Below are positions 57,843 to 59,517 of a DNA stretch of 59,517 bases, in pieces. The notes under the pieces were generated by a model. The model did no database searches, was not told the DNA's origin, and saw only the letters and a list, made by a program, of their open reading frames with translations. The DNA comes from Amycolatopsis coloradensis (GTDB lineage: Bacteria; Actinomycetota; Actinomycetes; Mycobacteriales; Pseudonocardiaceae): the NCBI RefSeq assembly GCF_037997115.1, contig NZ_CP150484.1, forward strand, positions 7,904,396 through 7,963,912, in the 5' to 3' direction. Each line of letters opens with the position of its first letter. The stretch's first letter is position 1. The position numbers and the translations under genes are program-made.

Positions 57843-58399
57843 ACCACACGACCCGGGACTACCTGCTGCCGTGCGGCCGTGATGTGGAACAGATCTGGGA
57901 CCGGCTCGACGAGGTCGACGCCGGGCGGGCGGACACGCACGAACTCGACTGCCCGCACTGCCGGGCGACCCGCGAGAGCCTCCGGGTGCTGCGCGGGCTG
58001 ACCAGGGAACTGGCCGAAGACGACGCCGAGCCCTCGCCGGATCTCACCAGCCGGATCATGTCCGCGATCCGCGCCGAGGTGCGGCGCCGGGACCTGGTGC
58101 CGCTGGCCAGCCCGGAACCGGGCGACGTGCAGGTGAGCGATCAGGCGGTCGCGGCGGTACTGCGGTTCGCCGCGGACTCCGTGGACGGTGTCCGCGCGCG
58201 GCGTTGCCGGGTCCACCGGTCGGGCGAAGACACCGACGCGCTGGCCGTGGACGTGGAGCTGAGCCTGGCGATCGCGCATGATTTCGACGGTGACTCGCTG
58301 GACCTGGTCCGCGAGCGGGTCACGGCGGCGGCCGGCGCCAGGGTGGGTCTCCGGCTGGCCCGGCTCGATCTGGTGGTGGAGGACATCTATGACGCGTGA
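57833..58399 (+). CDS. Zinc-finger anti-sigma-like protein fused to an Asp23-like domain
   Basis: 188 residues. The N-terminal part has H-x3-C-x2-C in THELDCPHCRA, the ZAS anti-sigma zinc motif, within a short helical domain (PDLTSRIMSAIRAEVRRRD). The C-terminal half (about 105-188: VSDQAVAAVLRFAADSVDGV, LAVDVELSLAIAHDFDGDSL, RERVTAAAGARVGLRLARLD) has the Asp23/Gls24 (Alx) fold pattern. There is no membrane segment, so it would act as a soluble anti-sigma. It overlaps both neighbours, and ATG 57839 is another start. Confidence 0.75.
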   Translation: MAMNHTTRDYLLPCGRDVEQIWDRLDEVDAGRADTHELDCPHCRATRESLRVLRGLTRELAEDDAEPSPDLTSRIMSAIRAEVRRRDLVPLASPEPGDVQVSDQAVAAVLRFAADSVDGVRARRCRVHRSGEDTDALAVDVELSLAIAHDFDGDSLDLVRERVTAAAGARVGLRLARLDLVVEDIYDA

Positions 58400-58790
58400 G
58401 CAGGCCCCGGCAAGACCATCGGTCGAGACGGTGATCTCCCCTCCGGTGATCGCGGCGGTCGCCGCGCACGCCGCGGCCCGGGTCCCCGGCGTGGTCCGCC
58501 TGGAACCCGGATTGCGCGGGCTGGCCGGCTCGCTGACCCGGATCGCGCGGCAGCGGATCAAGGGCCTCGATCCGGCGCCGACGGAAGGAGTCCGCGCGTT
58601 CGTCGAGCACGATCCGCCGGACGTCCGGGTGGAGATCGACCTCTCGCTCTCCGGGCTGGACCAGGCCGCGGCGACAGCGCAGGCGGTACAGCGTGCCGTC
58701 GGCAAGGCGGTCACCGAGGCGACAGGGCTCACCCCGTCGGCCGTCTCGGTGTCCATTTTGGACATCGAAATCCGTGGAGGACTGTTGTGA
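58389..58790 (+). CDS. Asp23/Gls24 family envelope stress protein
   Basis: 133 residues: SVETVISPPVIAAVAAHAAA, RVPGVVRL (the family opening), then VRVEIDLSLSGLDQAAATAQ, AVQRAVGKAVTEATGLTPSA and VSVSILDIEI. Asp23 proteins attach to the membrane face through partners such as AmaP and relate to envelope or alkaline stress. ATG 58389 with GGAGG upstream; it overlaps the gene before and the gene after. Confidence 0.88.
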   Translation: MTREQAPARPSVETVISPPVIAAVAAHAAARVPGVVRLEPGLRGLAGSLTRIARQRIKGLDPAPTEGVRAFVEHDPPDVRVEIDLSLSGLDQAAATAQAVQRAVGKAVTEATGLTPSAVSVSILDIEIRGGLL

Positions 58791-59092
58791 CCGCACGTTC
58801 CGAATTGACCGCGTCGCTGCTGAGCACGCTCCGCGAGGTGCCGGGGCTCCGCGCGGCGACCCCGTCCACCACGGCCGCCGCCTCGGCGGTGCCGTGGGAC
58901 CTCGACGTGATGGCCGTCGACATCTCCGAGAACGTCGTCGAGATCCGCGTGGTCGCGCTGGAGGTGCCGATCCCGCCGCTCACGGAGGTCGCCGGGGCCG
59001 CCCTGCGCACGGTGCTCACCGGAACCCCGTGGGAGAACGCGAGCCTGCGGATCGTCGTGACCGACGTGGACGCCGCCGCACTCGTTCCCTGA
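58787..59092 (+). CDS. Small Asp23-operon protein
   Basis: 101 residues from GTG 58787, overlapping the Asp23 stop (GTGA). SELTASLLSTLREVPGLRAA, VPWDLDVMAVDISENVVEIR, VVALEVPIPPLTEVAGAALR. It has the strand-helix pattern of a half Asp23-like fold. The role is unknown; it is probably part of the same stress complex. A very strong terminator follows. Confidence 0.75.
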   Translation: MTARSELTASLLSTLREVPGLRAATPSTTAAASAVPWDLDVMAVDISENVVEIRVVALEVPIPPLTEVAGAALRTVLTGTPWENASLRIVVTDVDAAALVP

Positions 59093-59098
59093 CACGCA

Positions 59099-59138
59099 GA
59101 TCGCGGTGGCCACGCCCGAAAGCGTGGCCACCGCGATC
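59099..59138. terminator. 17-base perfect-stem bidirectional terminator
   Basis: Arms GATCGCGGTGGCCACGC (59099-59115) and GCGTGGCCACCGCGATC (59122-59138), loop CCGAAA. It sits between the converging Asp23 operon and the fasciclin gene. Confidence 0.85.
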
Positions 59139-59151
59139 AGGGTGTGGGGAC

Positions 59152-59517
59152 CTAGTTCTTGTTGGTGCCCGGGGTCAGCACCTTGTCGATGACGAAGACG
59201 GTGGCGTTCTTGGTGGGGATGTTGCCGCACAGCACCTTCGCGCCGTTGACGGTCATGTTCTCGCCGGAGCCCTCGATCTTGACCGGGCCGCCCGCGGTGT
59301 TCAGGCTCTCCACGGACTTGGCGGACTCCAGGCCCTTGGCGTCGTAACGCTTGCCGACGACGTGGTACTGCAGGATCGGGGCCAGCTCGTCCGGCTTGCC
59401 CGCCAGCTCGGCGAACTTGGCGTCACCCAGTGCCTGGAAGGCGGGGTCCGCCGGGGCGAACACGGTGATGGCCTGCTGGCTGTTGAGCGTGTCCACCAGG
59501 TTGGTGGCCTTCACCGC
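59152..59517 (-). CDS. Fasciclin-domain protein, partial
   Basis: The C-terminal 121 residues of a FAS1 domain; the start lies beyond the window edge. KATNLVDTLNSQQAITVFAP (H1-like region), ADPAFQALGDAKFAELAGKP, ILQYHVVGKRYDAKGLESAK (the YH motif), EGSGENMTVNGAKVLCGNIP and FVIDKVLTPG follow the family. These are secreted adhesion or surface proteins, often lipoproteins like MPT83/MPT70 in related bacteria. Cys in KVLCGNI may pair with another Cys upstream, as in MPT70. Confidence 0.92.
   Translation of the reverse strand, partial: AVKATNLVDTLNSQQAITVFAPADPAFQALGDAKFAELAGKPDELAPILQYHVVGKRYDAKGLESAKSVESLNTAGGPVKIEGSGENMTVNGAKVLCGNIPTKNATVFVIDKVLTPGTNKN

Overview
This 59.5-kb window is high-GC actinomycete DNA, most likely from the Pseudonocardiales (Amycolatopsis-like). 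The evidence is a WhiB regulator, an ShbA/SigD-like sigma domain, ANTAR proteins, DUF3152, DUF4956/VTC, LpqN-like lipoproteins, LLM-type oxidoreductases and frequent GTG starts. The genus is inferred from gene style, not proven.

Layout. (1) 1-6686 looks like chromosomal backbone: WhiB; a protein with two sigma factors in tandem; a MerR-controlled MFS exporter; a lipoprotein; a DUF3892 protein; and a Ro60/Rsr gene preceded by two Y-RNA-like RNAs, one with a clear permuted-tRNA domain. (2) The 3' part of a tRNA gene (anticodon CAT) occurs three times in the same orientation, at 6687, 18748 and, inside the intact tRNA, at 47833. Sequence to the right of copies 1 and 2 is related, and sequence to the left of copies 2 and 3 is nearly identical. 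This is the pattern of two related integrative elements stacked in tandem at one tRNA: element 1 about 6.7-18.7 kb, element 2 about 18.7-47.8 kb. No integrase gene is visible, but two broken DUF2637/SpdB-type transfer genes remain. (3) 47.9-59.5 kb is backbone again: VTC/DUF4956 with a two-component system, envelope lipoprotein, CoA-transferase, MarR/ABC permease, ECF sigma with zinc-finger/Asp23 partners, and a partial fasciclin gene.

Element 1 starts with decayed insertion-sequence and gene fragments, then carries AraC and GAF-ANTAR regulators, a deacetylase-DUF3152 pair, a secreted WGxxG protein, two tandem chaplin-like secreted proteins and a small ANTAR protein.

Element 2 carries an SDR/TetR pair with clear operators, IS3 remains, and then a cryptic biosynthetic locus (about 23.8-36.8 kb). 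There, an aromatic amino-acid ammonia-lyase or aminomutase, Zn-alcohol dehydrogenase, aldo-keto reductase and an adenylation-carrier-thioesterase protein run leftward. A HisC-like aminotransferase, NodB-type deacylase, GNAT and LLM oxidoreductase run rightward. A GntR regulator broken by a one-base frameshift sits between them, and a dead carrier protein (Ser to Trp) lies at the right edge. I know of no described pathway with this set; it is my main candidate for an undescribed system. Next comes a light-response island (CarH/LitR-like regulator, TIGR01777, TspO, SRPBCC, Fe-S photolyase, anti-sigma kinase), then a Ser/Thr kinase fused to an AbfB-type sugar-binding domain beside the tRNA.
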